This document shows positions 1 through 8,700 of a stretch of 64,000 nucleotides of DNA, piece by piece; within the stretch, counting starts at the first letter, position 1; every line of letters starts with the position of its first letter. Origin of the DNA: Roseimicrobium gellanilyticum (lineage in GTDB: Bacteria > Verrucomicrobiota > Verrucomicrobiia > Verrucomicrobiales > Verrucomicrobiaceae); contig NZ_QNRR01000012.1 in NCBI RefSeq assembly GCF_003315205.1, positions 172,289-236,288 of the forward strand, written 5' to 3'. Made by a program: the position numbers and the translations under genes. The notes beneath the pieces are model-generated. The model was not told the DNA's origin. It searched no databases and was given only the letters and a program-made list of their open reading frames with translations.

Positions 1-56
1 AATACCTGCGCTCCCAGCCCAGGCAGTACAGCAGCTTGTTCACCACCACCGCATGA
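1..56 (+). CDS. 3' end of an upstream gene (partial)
   Basis: Reading the frame that ends in TGA at 54-56 gives an uninterrupted 17-codon tail ending in Leu-Phe-Thr-Thr-Thr-Ala. The stop lies 14 bases before the preferred start of the aldehyde dehydrogenase, which is normal operon spacing. The fragment is too short to assign a family, and the open frame could be chance. Confidence 0.3.
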   Translation, partial: YLRSQPRQYSSLFTTTA

Positions 57-70
57 GGAAGGGGGTCACC

Positions 71-1471
71 ATGATGGAAATCGTCCAGGCATACGATCGA
101 GTCCTCATCACGACGCTCAAGACCGACAACGCAGCTGTCCTTGAGAACAAGCTGTCAGCGGCACACCGTCTCTTTGCAGATCGCACCTCCTGGCTGAAGC
201 CATTCGAAAGGCTGGCGATTCTTCGCAGGCTGGCCGTGCTCCTGGAGGGCAAGCGGAAACACTTCGGTCTCCAGATTGCCCGCGAAGGTGGGAAGCCTCT
301 TACCGATGCGCTCATCGAAGTGGATCGCGCCATTGATGGAGTCCGCACCGCGTCCGAGATGCTTCGCGTCACTGGAGGTCAAGAGATCCCCATGGGGCTC
401 TCGCCAGCCAGCTCGAACCATCGGGCCTTCACGATTCACGAGCCCATTGGCGTGGTGGCCGCGGTGTCTGCCTTCAACCATCCGCTGAACCTGATTGCGC
501 ATCAGGTCGCACCGGCGATCGCCGTCGGCTGTCCCATCATCGTGAAGCCGGCTTCCGCCACTCCCCTCTCCTGCTTTGATTTTGTGGCACTCACCCATGA
601 AGCAGGACTGCCTCCGGATTGGTGCCAGACTCTCCTGCCTGAGAGCAGAGAGCTTGGTGAGAAGTTTGCCACAGACCCGCGTGTTGCGTTCTTGAGTTTC
701 ATCGGCTCAGCAACGGTCGGTTGGCATCTCCGCTCCAAGATTGCGCCGGGCACACGCTGCGCTTTGGAGCATGGCGGCTCAGCGCCGGTCATCATCGATC
801 GTCATGCCGATCTTGACCAGATCATCGAGCCTCTGGTGAAGGGCGGCTACTACCACGCCGGACAGGTCTGTGTATCCGTCCAGCGCATCTATGTGCATGC
901 AGACTTGGAGAAGGAGTTCGCGGAGCGCTTCGCCGCACGAGTAGCGCACTTGATTGTCGGCGATCCCACCAAACCTGAAACGGAAGTCGGCCCCTTGATC
1001 GCACCACGTGAGGCAGACCGTGTGGCGGAGTGGATTGACGAGGCCGGGAGCAAGGGTGCCCGACTTATTGGCGGAGGACGACTGAGTGAAACGACGCTGC
1101 GTCCGGCCATCCTCGTGGAACCTCCCCCAGACGCAAAGGTTTCGACCCACGAAGTCTTCGGACCAGTCACCTGTGTCTACCGCTATACCGAACTCGATGA
1201 CGCCATCGCACGAGCGAATGCACTTCCGGTGGCATTCCAGTCGAGCATCTTCACCCAGGACCTGCAAACCGCCTTCTACGCTGCGGAACGTCTCGATGCC
1301 TCCGCTGTGATGATCAACGAGCATACCGCATTCCGGACTGACTGGATGCCATTCGCCGGCCGCCGCCAGTCAGGCTACGGCATCGGCGGCATTCCCTGGA
1401 CCATGCGGGAAATGACGTCCGAGAAGATGATTGTCATTTCGGATTCACCCCAAGCACCAAGCCAAACTTAA
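71..1471 (+). CDS. Aldehyde dehydrogenase family protein
   Basis: This is an NAD(P)-dependent aldehyde dehydrogenase that oxidises an aldehyde to the acid; the substrate cannot be read from the sequence. The protein has about 466 residues, the usual family length. The nucleophilic Cys lies in GQVCVS (about residue 267), the general-base Glu in ALEHGG, and the N-terminal cofactor-binding part contains SAFNHPLN and VKPAS. An ATG at 53 is in frame, but the ATG at 71 is preceded by a strong GGAAGGGGG ribosome site at 57-65 and is preferred. The next three genes follow on the same strand with short gaps and also look suited to aldehyde or oxidative damage. Confidence 0.92.
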   Translation: MMEIVQAYDRVLITTLKTDNAAVLENKLSAAHRLFADRTSWLKPFERLAILRRLAVLLEGKRKHFGLQIAREGGKPLTDALIEVDRAIDGVRTASEMLRVTGGQEIPMGLSPASSNHRAFTIHEPIGVVAAVSAFNHPLNLIAHQVAPAIAVGCPIIVKPASATPLSCFDFVALTHEAGLPPDWCQTLLPESRELGEKFATDPRVAFLSFIGSATVGWHLRSKIAPGTRCALEHGGSAPVIIDRHADLDQIIEPLVKGGYYHAGQVCVSVQRIYVHADLEKEFAERFAARVAHLIVGDPTKPETEVGPLIAPREADRVAEWIDEAGSKGARLIGGGRLSETTLRPAILVEPPPDAKVSTHEVFGPVTCVYRYTELDDAIARANALPVAFQSSIFTQDLQTAFYAAERLDASAVMINEHTAFRTDWMPFAGRRQSGYGIGGIPWTMREMTSEKMIVISDSPQAPSQT

Positions 1472-1485
1472 CACCCCACCTGCAT

Positions 1486-2250
1486 ATGAAGCTAGCCACT
1501 GCCATCACTGTCACCGCCTTCACCCTGCTCTCAAGCGCCCTTGGCCAAGACGAAAAACCCATGAACGCAAAACCCACCATTGTCCTCGTCCACGGTCTGT
1601 GGGCAGATGGTTCCTCCTGGAACAAAGTCATCACCCCCCTGGTAGAGGATGGATTCGAAGTCATCTCCGTGCAGAATCCCACCACCACCCTCGAGGATGA
1701 TGTGGCTGCGGCCAACGCGGCGATCGAGCGTGCCAAAGGTGATGTGATTCTCGTCGGACACTCGTGGGGTGGATTTGTCATCACCGAATCCGGAGCCCAT
1801 CCCAAGGTTAAAGGATTGGTCTATGTCGCGGCGTTCGCTCCGGACAAAGGGGAAACCGTGCCGACACTCAGCGCGAATGCGGCTCCGACCAAGCTCACAG
1901 ATTTCCTCAAAGAAGCCAACGGCCTGCTGACTGTCTCCAAGGAAGGCGTCGCCAAGGTGTTCGCCGGTGATTTGCCGAAGAGCGAGCAGGAGGTAATCTA
2001 CGTCGTTCAGCAACCGGCTTCGCCCAAAGTCTTCGCCGGAGTCGGCCAGCATGCCGCATGGAAAACGAAGCCCTCCTGGTATGTCGTTGCATCACAGGAC
2101 AAGACCATCAATCCCCAGCTTGAAGAGTGGATGGCGAAGCGCGCCAAGTCGAAAATCACCGTTCTGGAAGCCAGCCACGTGGCGATGCTCTCCAAGCCCA
2201 AGGAAGTGCTGGAAGTCATCCTGGATGCGGTGAAGAGCACCAGCAAGTGA
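1486..2250 (+). CDS. Secreted alpha/beta hydrolase
   Basis: The protein has 254 residues and an alpha/beta hydrolase fold. Residues 1-20 form a signal peptide ending near ALG-Q, so it is probably exported. The oxyanion-hole segment VLVHGLWADGSSW is at about 33-45, the nucleophile elbow GHSWGG places the Ser at 93, and a likely catalytic His lies in EASHVAML near the C-terminus. It resembles esterase/salicylate-esterase-like hydrolases, but the substrate is unknown. An internal ATG at 1561 would give a cytoplasmic form without the signal. It begins 14 bases after the aldehyde dehydrogenase stop and is probably co-transcribed. Confidence 0.9.
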   Translation: MKLATAITVTAFTLLSSALGQDEKPMNAKPTIVLVHGLWADGSSWNKVITPLVEDGFEVISVQNPTTTLEDDVAAANAAIERAKGDVILVGHSWGGFVITESGAHPKVKGLVYVAAFAPDKGETVPTLSANAAPTKLTDFLKEANGLLTVSKEGVAKVFAGDLPKSEQEVIYVVQQPASPKVFAGVGQHAAWKTKPSWYVVASQDKTINPQLEEWMAKRAKSKITVLEASHVAMLSKPKEVLEVILDAVKSTSK

Positions 2251-2321
2251 CGCCCCAAACCTCGCCGGAGGCCGTGTCCATGAAACGCGTGCTCCGTCCC
2301 AACACTGAGAGGAAACGCATC

Positions 2322-2612
2322 ATGCAAAAAGAGATCATCGCCATTTGGAAAGTCAGGGCATCGGAAACAGAAAGGGTCCTCGGGCTGCTGCCAGCGTTGG
2401 CGGCGCAGACGATGAATGAAGAGGGAAACATCTTCTACTCCGTCTACAGGTCGGAGACTGACCCCAATGAGTTCATCCTGCACGAGTGCTATGCCGACGA
2501 GCATGCAGCCGATTCTCACCGCAAGTCGGACCACTACCAGAACATCGTTGTAGCTGAAATCATCCCTTGTCTGGAATCCCGAACCGTGACGGTCGTCAGA
2601 AAGCTTCTGTGA
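2322..2612 (+). CDS. Antibiotic biosynthesis monooxygenase (ABM) domain protein
   Basis: This small 96-residue protein is a single ABM ferredoxin-like fold, a family including quinol monooxygenases such as YgiN and heme-degrading enzymes. Recognisable parts are the N-terminal strand IIAIWKV, the NEEGNIFYSVYRS strand pair, and the FILHECYADEHAADSH helix start that is typical of the family. The open frame extends upstream to 2127, but that part overlaps the hydrolase gene. The ATG at 2322 is preceded by GAGAGG at 2308-2313 with 8-base spacing and fits the domain start. It lies in the same run as the dehydrogenase, hydrolase and DJ-1 genes. Confidence 0.87.
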   Translation: MQKEIIAIWKVRASETERVLGLLPALAAQTMNEEGNIFYSVYRSETDPNEFILHECYADEHAADSHRKSDHYQNIVVAEIIPCLESRTVTVVRKLL

Positions 2613-2644
2613 ATTAGTGAATCGTTCTCAACCTGCAAACCCAT

Positions 2645-3316
2645 ATGTCCAAGAAAGTCCTTATCATTGTATCGAACGCCAATGTCATCGGCCCACACAA
2701 CCGGAGAACAGGCATCTTCCTTCCCGAGGTGGCGCATCCGTATGCCGAGTTCGACAAGGTCAAATATCAGGTCGACTTCGCGAGCCTTACGGGAGACACC
2801 CCGTACCTTGACGCGCTCCATCTCGCCAATGATCCTGCGAACCTGGCATTCCTCGTGGGCGACGGATGGACCAGGATGCAGAAGGCCAAAAAGCTCTCAG
2901 ACGTCGATGTTCGCCCATACGACGCGATTTTTATCCCGGGTGGTCTGGCACCCATGGTTGATATGCCCGAGCATCCGCTGTTGAAGCAAGTCGTGCGCGA
3001 GACCTATGAGCGCAAGGCCATCGTTGGAGCTGTGTGTCATGGCCCGGTGTCGCTGCTGAATGTGAAATTGAGCGACGGTTCCTACATCGTGAAAGGCAAG
3101 AACATCACCTCATTCACGAATGAGGAGGAGGAGAACTACGCCAAGACCGATGTCCCCTTCGAACTGCAAACAGCGCTCACTGGCCAGGGCGCCATCTTCC
3201 ATACGGTGAGCCCCTGGCAACCCAACAGCATCACAGACGGGCTCCTCGTCACCGGTCAGAATCCGGCGTCCGCCCAAGGAGTCGCCCAGAAGATGATCAA
3301 GCTGTTGGAAGCTTGA
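2645..3316 (+). CDS. DJ-1/PfpI family protein (class I glutamine amidotransferase-like)
   Basis: The 223-residue protein belongs to the DJ-1/PfpI superfamily, closest in appearance to Hsp31-type glyoxalase III/deglycase members. The nucleophilic Cys is in AVCHGP (Cys131) at a strand-helix elbow and is followed by His132. The conserved Glu of the family is in FLPEVAHPY (Glu28). The family acts on methylglyoxal or repairs glycated molecules, or serves as a chaperone; which one applies here is not visible. It closes the four-gene run and converges with the Verru_Chthon D gene on the other strand. The 147-base gap between them holds no gene. Confidence 0.9.
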   Translation: MSKKVLIIVSNANVIGPHNRRTGIFLPEVAHPYAEFDKVKYQVDFASLTGDTPYLDALHLANDPANLAFLVGDGWTRMQKAKKLSDVDVRPYDAIFIPGGLAPMVDMPEHPLLKQVVRETYERKAIVGAVCHGPVSLLNVKLSDGSYIVKGKNITSFTNEEEENYAKTDVPFELQTALTGQGAIFHTVSPWQPNSITDGLLVTGQNPASAQGVAQKMIKLLEA

Positions 3317-3463
3317 AGAACACTTGAAACCCGGTCGCAGGCGGACGTGGTGTGCAGTTCGATGATCACTCCCGCAAGATCGAAAGTGTTGCTGCTACCG
3401 CTAAAAGTGATGAATTGCCACTGCTTGCGCTGCTGGCGTCCCTCGATCGTGTTCGGCGGGACG

Positions 3464-4105
3464 TCAGTATTCCGCAATGGCTCCAGTGTGGGCGTTGAGC
3501 ACAAGTGTGCGAAAATTCGCAGGCAATCTTCCTGGCGTACGTTCAACGTCGCCCGACAGCGCGAGAGTAACGCACCATTTGGGGGCGCTGGCAAACTTGG
3601 GAAGGGTGGTGCCTCCGTTGGGCTTGAAGGCGAAGAGCGGCGGCGTGGTATCCTCATCGTCCACATCTCCGGGATTCGCGAGTGAGGTGACGTGCAACAG
3701 GGTGGAGTAGATATCATGCGTCATCATCACCGTGGACGGATCGAGCCGGTATGCCTCACCGAGGGGACGCCATTTTCCGGTCGTGCGGTCGGGTGCCAAA
3801 AGCTGCCAGGCGCGGTACTCCTCCGCTGCGCCTGGATCGGATTCATCCGGAAGCTTGAGAAAGCGGATGCCGACGAGGCGGTTCTCCCTTGCTGCAAGCT
3901 GGGCAGCGTAGGCAAGGTCATTGCTGAAGCGCATCGTGGAGGACGATAACTGCTGGGCGGCTATCACATGGCTCACGGAGGTTGTCGCAAGCGTCAGGAG
4001 TATCGCCATGATCGAGACCACGAGCAGCAGCTCGATCAGCGTAAAGGCGCGGGCAACTCGGCACGCGTGTCCGTCTGGGCAAGGGACTGGAGGTCTAGTC
4101 TTCAA
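3464..4105 (-). CDS. Verru_Chthon cassette protein D, prepilin-like
   Basis: The protein has 213 residues. A short basic leader is followed by AFTLIELLLVVSIMAILL, the classical type IV prepilin/pseudopilin methylation motif with Glu at position +5 of the mature protein and a hydrophobic helix. The following PDESDPGAAEEYRAWQLL and LPANFRTLVLNAHTG segments fit the family named Verru_Chthon cassette protein D, known from Verrucomicrobium and Chthoniobacter. It would sit in the inner membrane and be assembled by a prepilin peptidase/secretion machinery not seen in this window. Its start overlaps the end of protein C by 11 bases, which indicates translational coupling in the order A-B-C-D. Confidence 0.85.
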   Translation of the reverse strand: MKTRPPVPCPDGHACRVARAFTLIELLLVVSIMAILLTLATTSVSHVIAAQQLSSSTMRFSNDLAYAAQLAARENRLVGIRFLKLPDESDPGAAEEYRAWQLLAPDRTTGKWRPLGEAYRLDPSTVMMTHDIYSTLLHVTSLANPGDVDDEDTTPPLFAFKPNGGTTLPKFASAPKWCVTLALSGDVERTPGRLPANFRTLVLNAHTGAIAEY

Positions 4106-5207
4106 GGCTGGAGGTGAGCTTGGCCGCCGGTATCTGGACGGCAGTGGAAAATACGCGGAAGCTGAGCTTGCGCTGGCCCAGCTCGGCTTCTAGTCGTTGA
4201 AGGTCCTGCTCATAATCTGCAGACTTCTGAAAGAGCGTGTTGTTTACCAGCCCAGTGAGTTCCAGGGCGAGCGCGTCCGCTTTCGCGGTGTCGAATGCGC
4301 TCCATTCACGTTCATCCAGGGCGATGAGGGTGAGCCGCAACACCGGAGGAAGCTGGTGACGGGAGTGGATGGCTTCGGTGGAAGTCTCCGGCCACTGGTA
4401 GCGGCGGGTGTCGTAGAGGTAGTTGGCTGCGGCATCGATGCTCGCTCCAGTCTTTCCGGTGGTGGCAGGCCATACGGGCTGGATGAGGACGGCGAGGACA
4501 TTTTCCGCCACCGGCTGGGAGTCGACTTCGAGAGAGTCACGAAACCACTGGTACAAGGCGTCCCTGCCGGTCTGCGCTTCCACCCACGGCACGGGCATGC
4601 TGCCGCCCTTGGGATCGGGGACCACACCATAAAGAGCAAGCTTTTCCGTCGGCTGGCGAAACTCCATGAGACGGAAACGCTTCTTCTCCGGGTGGGCGAC
4701 GTCGGGCCCGAGAAAGTCGGGGCGGCGTGGCAGGTCGCTCTCATATTGCGCATACCAGCCCCAGCCATTCAGAAGGTTCTCCAGCGAGGATGAGGAGGCA
4801 GTGGCGCTGGTATCGAGCGTTTCCCCGAGCGGTGCCTGGAAAAAGACGGCATGTCCCGCAGTGTGCTGGGCATCGGGAAGGAGGGCGGCTGCGGGCCCGC
4901 TTACGTAGTGCAGCTCAGACTGGCGGTGATAGAGAGTGGGGGTGCCATTGCTGTCCAGCTTGTACCCCCAGTAGGAGTTCAGTGTCACCTGTGAAAGACG
5001 GCGGGCAATGGCCTCAAAGGCCGCGCGCGACTCGCGGAACTCGCCGACACGCGCCCTGGCCTGGCCCCAAGTGCGCTGCGTGTCAGACAGCACTTGCGCG
5101 AGGAAGATCATGAGCACGGACAGTACGGTCATGGAAACCAGCAGTTCCACCAGGGTGAAGCCACGCATTGTCACCACTCGCCTCGATGATCCGGGGGGCG
5201 CATTCAT
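4095..5207 (-). CDS. Verru_Chthon cassette protein C, prepilin-like
   Basis: The protein has 370 residues. After about 14 leader residues the sequence RGFTLVELLVSMTVLSVLMIFL is a textbook prepilin N-terminus with the Glu at +5. The rest is a long periplasmic region with SRAAFEAIARRLSQVTLNSYWGY, which matches the minor-pseudopilin (GspJ-like) look of Verru_Chthon protein C. It starts 7 bases after the B stop and overlaps D by 11 bases, so all four cassette genes form one transcription unit. The partner is presumably the large repeat protein encoded upstream. Confidence 0.85.
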   Translation of the reverse strand: MNAPPGSSRRVVTMRGFTLVELLVSMTVLSVLMIFLAQVLSDTQRTWGQARARVGEFRESRAAFEAIARRLSQVTLNSYWGYKLDSNGTPTLYHRQSELHYVSGPAAALLPDAQHTAGHAVFFQAPLGETLDTSATASSSSLENLLNGWGWYAQYESDLPRRPDFLGPDVAHPEKKRFRLMEFRQPTEKLALYGVVPDPKGGSMPVPWVEAQTGRDALYQWFRDSLEVDSQPVAENVLAVLIQPVWPATTGKTGASIDAAANYLYDTRRYQWPETSTEAIHSRHQLPPVLRLTLIALDEREWSAFDTAKADALALELTGLVNNTLFQKSADYEQDLQRLEAELGQRKLSFRVFSTAVQIPAAKLTSSLED

Positions 5208-5214
5208 AGCAGGG

Positions 5215-5733
5215 TTAGTTAGACGCCACCGGCTGGTTCACCGCGTATTTGTCCATCTGCGCTACGAGGGTCTGCGCCTTGCGACAGGATTCCGGTTTGG
5301 CCAGGGCCGCAGCAGGGTTCGGACTTTCCGTCATGAGCATCTGCACGGACTTCAGCCGCGGATTGGTCTGCTGCATGCCCGGCAGCGTCGGCGCGTCGCT
5401 CACGGTGACTCGCACGGTGAAGATGGCACTGGTGTCGCCGTCTTTGACGCGGGTCCCCTGGCCGTCAAAGATGTAGTCCTTGCTTCCACCGCTATTCTGC
5501 TGTTGCAGCACCTCGCTCCACTCCCGCATACGATAGTCTGCGGCGATCGCCTGCACAATGCGAGCCTCAGCGGCCACGTTGGAGGACTGGCGGAGCGCAT
5601 CCAGAGAAAGAGGAATCATTCCCACGAGGGTGACGATCACAGAGGCGGCGATACCCACGGCAACCGCTGTTTCCGCGAGTGAGAATCCCGCCTGGTATTT
5701 TTTTGAGGCAGGTGATTGGGGTTTCGTATTCAT
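5215..5733 (-). CDS. Verru_Chthon cassette protein B, prepilin-like
   Basis: The protein has 172 residues with the prepilin-type motif AGFSLAETAVAVGIAASVIVTLVG (written here only as a family signature spanning about residues 15-38), in which Glu21 takes the place of the usual Glu at +5. Downstream, VQAIAADYRMREW and DYIFDGQGTRV are typical of the B member of this cassette. Its ATG overlaps the TGA of protein A in an ATGA arrangement, a strong sign of translational coupling. Its role is structural, as a pseudopilin-like inner-membrane or fibre component; no enzymatic motif is present. Confidence 0.83.
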   Translation of the reverse strand: MNTKPQSPASKKYQAGFSLAETAVAVGIAASVIVTLVGMIPLSLDALRQSSNVAAEARIVQAIAADYRMREWSEVLQQQNSGGSKDYIFDGQGTRVKDGDTSAIFTVRVTVSDAPTLPGMQQTNPRLKSVQMLMTESPNPAAALAKPESCRKAQTLVAQMDKYAVNQPVASN

Positions 5734-8700
5734 GGCGCAAAAGTTTTTCTTCCGATCACGCGGAAGCGGTAGTAGTCGTCCAGCGAACCGTCCTGGTCCG
5801 GATTGGCGATAAAGTCGGGCAGGCTGGGATCATTGGGATCCAGATAGCGCTCGATGGTGGCGGATCCGCGCTGCTCGGCGGAGATGGTGTCCGTCTCTTC
5901 ATCCCATTCGGCGGGCCCAGTGGAGCGCGCTTTCTTGAGCACCTGCACACGGTAGTGCACCTGGTAGATGTTGGACTTGGTGGTGAGGCGCGGGTAGAGC
6001 TGGTTATAGGGGGACTCACGTGTGTTGTCGCCCGTAAGCTCGAAGCCATCTTTCTGGGTATTGAGGTTGCCATTCCACCACTCAGTCATGTCATCGTAGC
6101 TGGGAGACTTGCTGGGTTTGCCGTCGGATCGCGGATAATAGGGCGAATCCCCAGAGCCGGTCTTGGTCTTGGGTTTGGGCACCAGAAAGATGTCGCAGAT
6201 CTCCGACGCGGAGCGGAAGATGTCGCCCTGTTCGAAGCGACGTTGGAGGCCCTTCACCGTCTCCTCCGCGTTTACCTCGTAGACGGTGTCGTATTTCAGC
6301 CAGTGTTCCCAGCTCTTGTAACACTCCTCCAGTTGGGATGCGGTGACGGCCAGCGTGGTGCCGTCCTTGACCCAGGCGATTTCATAAGGAAGTGCGCTGA
6401 TCCTGACGCTACGCAAAGCAGCGTGCAATCCGGTGGCACGCTGAATGTAGGCGAAGGGCATGATCTGGCTGTTCATGTTGATCTTGCCCGCCGTGGAAAG
6501 CGGCTCGCTGATGGCATAGGGTTCCACGACCGGCATCCAGAACAGATCCAGCATCAGGTGATCGCGTGGTGCTTTGAAGCCGTAGTGATCCGTCTGGGCC
6601 GGGTCTGCGGTCGAGGCGCGGGACCGTGAAGGTGGATTAGGACAGAAGAGAAGCGTCTGCCACGGACTCACCTTGTTTGAATTTGCCGGGATGGGATGGA
6701 TTCCCGTAGGCAGGGATCCGAAGGCTACAGCGGAGCAGATCTGGCGGTTGGGAGCGTAGACTCTGCCGGAATTCTCCTCAGTGAATCCATCACGGGCGAA
6801 GTAGCCATTTCTGACACCCGTGTTTCCTGTCATGCCCGTGTCATCCGGCTTGTTGATGTAGGGGCCATCTTCGATACGTCCCATACCATTGTCCCAGTCT
6901 CCTGGGCGACCTGCACCGATGGCATTATAGGCGCCATCCAGGCGGTAAGGCGTAGCAGGCTGGCAGTCCTGCCAGTAGGGCACGTCTTTGAGGAGGCCAT
7001 ACGGCTTGTCGATCTTGGTGGGTGAGGTGATCACATAGCCCGCCATCTGCCAGGTGTGCTGCCTGCCTTTCGTGTTGGGAGTGATGTAGGAAGCCGCAAA
7101 GCCCCGGCCGTAGTGACCTGACCACGACGTGCCTGAGTGGCGCAGGGATTGAGCCTCCTCCTTGGTGTCGCTGTCGTAGTCCGCGTGCTTGGTATAGTAG
7201 TCCTGGCTGATCTCGCGCATGGCACACATCACCCTGAAGTCGCCCTTGGCCGGACTGGTGGCGCTGGTCACCACAGAGCGGGCGGTGTCACCGAGCACGA
7301 TCAGATAGTTCTGGGGATCATTCTTTCCGAGTCGCTGTTGCAGATCCATGTTCGCCATGGAGACGGTCCAGTCCTTGCTGGGGTCGACCCCCGAATCCAC
7401 CCGGACGCGCGGGACGGGCCAGCGGCCAGTGGGGGTGGGGAAATTCAACGTCGCCGTCTGGATGAGTGTCTTGTCATCCAATTGACCGGGCGGGCCGGCG
7501 CCGAGGTGAATCTCCACCGTGATGGGACCTCCGGTGAACTGAAAATTCGGGTTATCAGACACATCCACTTCCTGGCTCACAAAGGGGAAGGAATTCGTCT
7601 CATCCGCACCTGATCCGCCCACGGCCACGGTCTTTGCCGTCTTGTTGGCCTTGAAGAATTGGGCGTGCATGGAGGTGTACGCCGTGGAGTGTCCTCCATC
7701 GAAGGTGGATCCTGCGGGCACCCAGGAGCGGTTCACCGCGGCGGAGGGGAAACCCAGGGGTTTGCCATTGGCCTTCCAGCTTTCCAAACCCTTGATGCGG
7801 TAGCGCACATTGGGAGTGTAAGGCGGCATACCCACCACCGGGGTGAACGGCTGCAACACCAGAAAGGCCCGCATCTTCTTCGTTTTGTCCGCCCTGTTAT
7901 CCTTGGGAGCCTTGTCGAGGGGCTGTGCCGGTGTCGTGGTAGTATCCATCTCCACCTCGGTGGCCATGAATACGACGGAGGCCTCGATGATCGTGGGGTA
8001 GCGGCCAAAGGCCTTGAGTTTCGTGCCGAAAGACTCGGTGCTGGTACCCGAGGCGACGACCGGCACCGCGGAAGCCTCCGCGAGAAAGGAGGCATTGAGC
8101 CCGGTGTAGGCACGAGGAGGAATGTAGTGGTACTTCGGCGTAGTGTACGGATTGGAGGCATTCACCCCCCAGCGAACCAGATCGAACATGGAGAGCAGGA
8201 TCTGATTGCGGTTCAGTGCACCATACTTCTCATCAAATGTGGCCGCGCCGAAGCCGGGCACGCCCTTCTTCGTGAGTGTCTGGAGATAACCAAACACCTT
8301 CTGGTTTTGCGAGAGCGCGAAGTCCTCCGTGGGGCTCTGGGATGAACCTTGCTTGGTCGAGTTGTTCTCCCACGTGGAGGCGCGCTGGAAGCAAGCTGTC
8401 TGCCCGGCGGCAGTGGTGCAGAAGGCCAGCAGCTTGTCCTTGGCGGTGCGTTTGGTTGTCTCTGCCTGGATGGGCCAGAGGGATACTCGCGGACGGTTGA
8501 AGACATTCACCTCCGGCGAGCGGCTGTGTGCGGTGAGAAAGAAGCGGCTCATCTGCAGATCCGCTGCATCTACCGCACCGCCGGAGGGGTTCACCGCGCG
8601 CTGGGCCGTGCCGGTGTTGAAAGTGGAACCATAGAAAAACTCGTCCACCGAGGTGAAGAGCCGCTCACGCTTCACAGGAAGGCCGTCGGCATTGGTGGGC

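Noticed and set aside
5679..8345. Plus-strand open frames opposite Verru_Chthon protein A
   Set aside because: They are explained by codon bias of the minus-strand gene; protein A has clear family features.
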